5,950 bases of DNA from positions 1 through 5,950 of the forward strand of contig CAYZSU010000108.1 of assembly GCA_964480565.1 (NCBI GenBank). Direction: 5' to 3'. Made by a program: the position numbers and the translations under genes. Every line of letters starts with the position of its first letter. Position 1 is the stretch's first letter. This DNA comes from CAYZSU01 sp964480565 (GTDB lineage: Bacteria > UBA10199 > 2-02-FULL-44-16 > JAAZCA01). The notes beneath the pieces are model-generated. The model saw only the letters and a program-made list of their open reading frames with translations. It was not told the DNA's origin and did no database searches. Shown one piece after another: positions 5,808 to 5,950 of this stretch.

Positions 5808-5818
5808 ATTGGCCCAAT
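5808..5818. promoter_or_regulatory. Short inverted repeat in the divergent intergenic region
   Basis: ATTGG-C-CCAAT is a perfect 11-base inverted repeat. It lies 43 bases upstream of the start of the - strand gene and 54 bases upstream of the -35 box of the + strand promoter. It could be an operator shared by both divergent genes, but it is short enough to occur by chance. Confidence 0.2.
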
Positions 5819-5871
5819 AAATTGTGCATTTATTTGCAAAAATTTATTTATCGCCGCAAACAAGCAAAACG

Positions 5872-5900
5872 TTTACATTTGCGAGGCTTTAATATATAAT
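5872..5900 (+). promoter_or_regulatory. Strong sigma70-type promoter for the right-edge gene
   Basis: TTTACA at 5872-5877 matches five of six -35 positions. TATAAT at 5895-5900 is a perfect -10 box. The spacer is 17 bases. Transcription should start near 5907, giving a leader of about 20 bases that contains the ribosome site. It is the best promoter in the window. Confidence 0.8.
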
Positions 5901-5926
5901 AAATTCTATAAAAAGGAGTAGTAACT

Positions 5927-5950
5927 ATGAAATTATTGAAAAATAGACAT
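5927..5950 (+). CDS. Start of a + strand gene, cut by the window end
   Basis: The ATG at 5927 is preceded by AAGGAG at 5913-5918 with an 8-base gap, and by a near-consensus promoter at 5872-5900. Only eight codons (MKLLKNRH) are visible. The lysine-rich beginning could open a signal peptide or a small basic protein, but no product can be named. The promoter and ribosome site suggest high expression. Confidence 0.6.

Noticed and set aside
1..5950. CRISPR array, tRNA or rRNA genes
   Set aside because: No regularly spaced repeats and no cloverleaf or rRNA-like sequence were seen on either strand.

Overview
This is a moderately AT-rich bacterial window (my impression, not counted). It holds four intact genes, one large decayed gene cut by a small transposable remnant, and the first codons of a further gene at the right edge. 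The organism looks Gram-negative. It has Shine-Dalgarno sites of AGGAG type, sigma70-like promoters and an iron-sulfur RlmD-type 23S rRNA methyltransferase. The species cannot be named from this stretch. The eroded gene and the small mobile element would suit a genome under reductive decay, such as a host-associated lineage, but that is inference.

Left part (1-1310, + strand): a MobA/MocA-like nucleotidyltransferase is followed by a small GyrI-like effector-binding protein. A clear rho-independent terminator at 1277-1308 closes this unit. Middle (1320-2600, + strand): an AAA ATPase of the AAA_14/DUF4143 type has its own promoter. The promoter is overlaid with a striking set of ATAATACTCAT half-sites that look like an operator.

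Right part (2607-5765, - strand): the RlmD-family gene rlmD lies downstream of a long unrecognised gene that ran from about 5765 to 3709. That gene is now broken. Three reading-frame changes are visible, near 4900, 4820 and 4400. A 151-bp element with 15-bp terminal inverted repeats and a 5-bp target duplication sits inside it at 4661-4811. Conceptually repaired, it would encode about 630 residues of mostly helical protein of unknown function. A divergent intergenic region (5766-5926) carries a near-consensus promoter and a strong ribosome binding site for a + strand gene, of which only eight codons are in the window.

I see no complete multi-gene novel system. The most informative signals are the reconstructable pseudogene with its inserted MITE-like element, and the operator-like repeats in front of the ATPase gene. 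No tRNA, rRNA or CRISPR array was seen.
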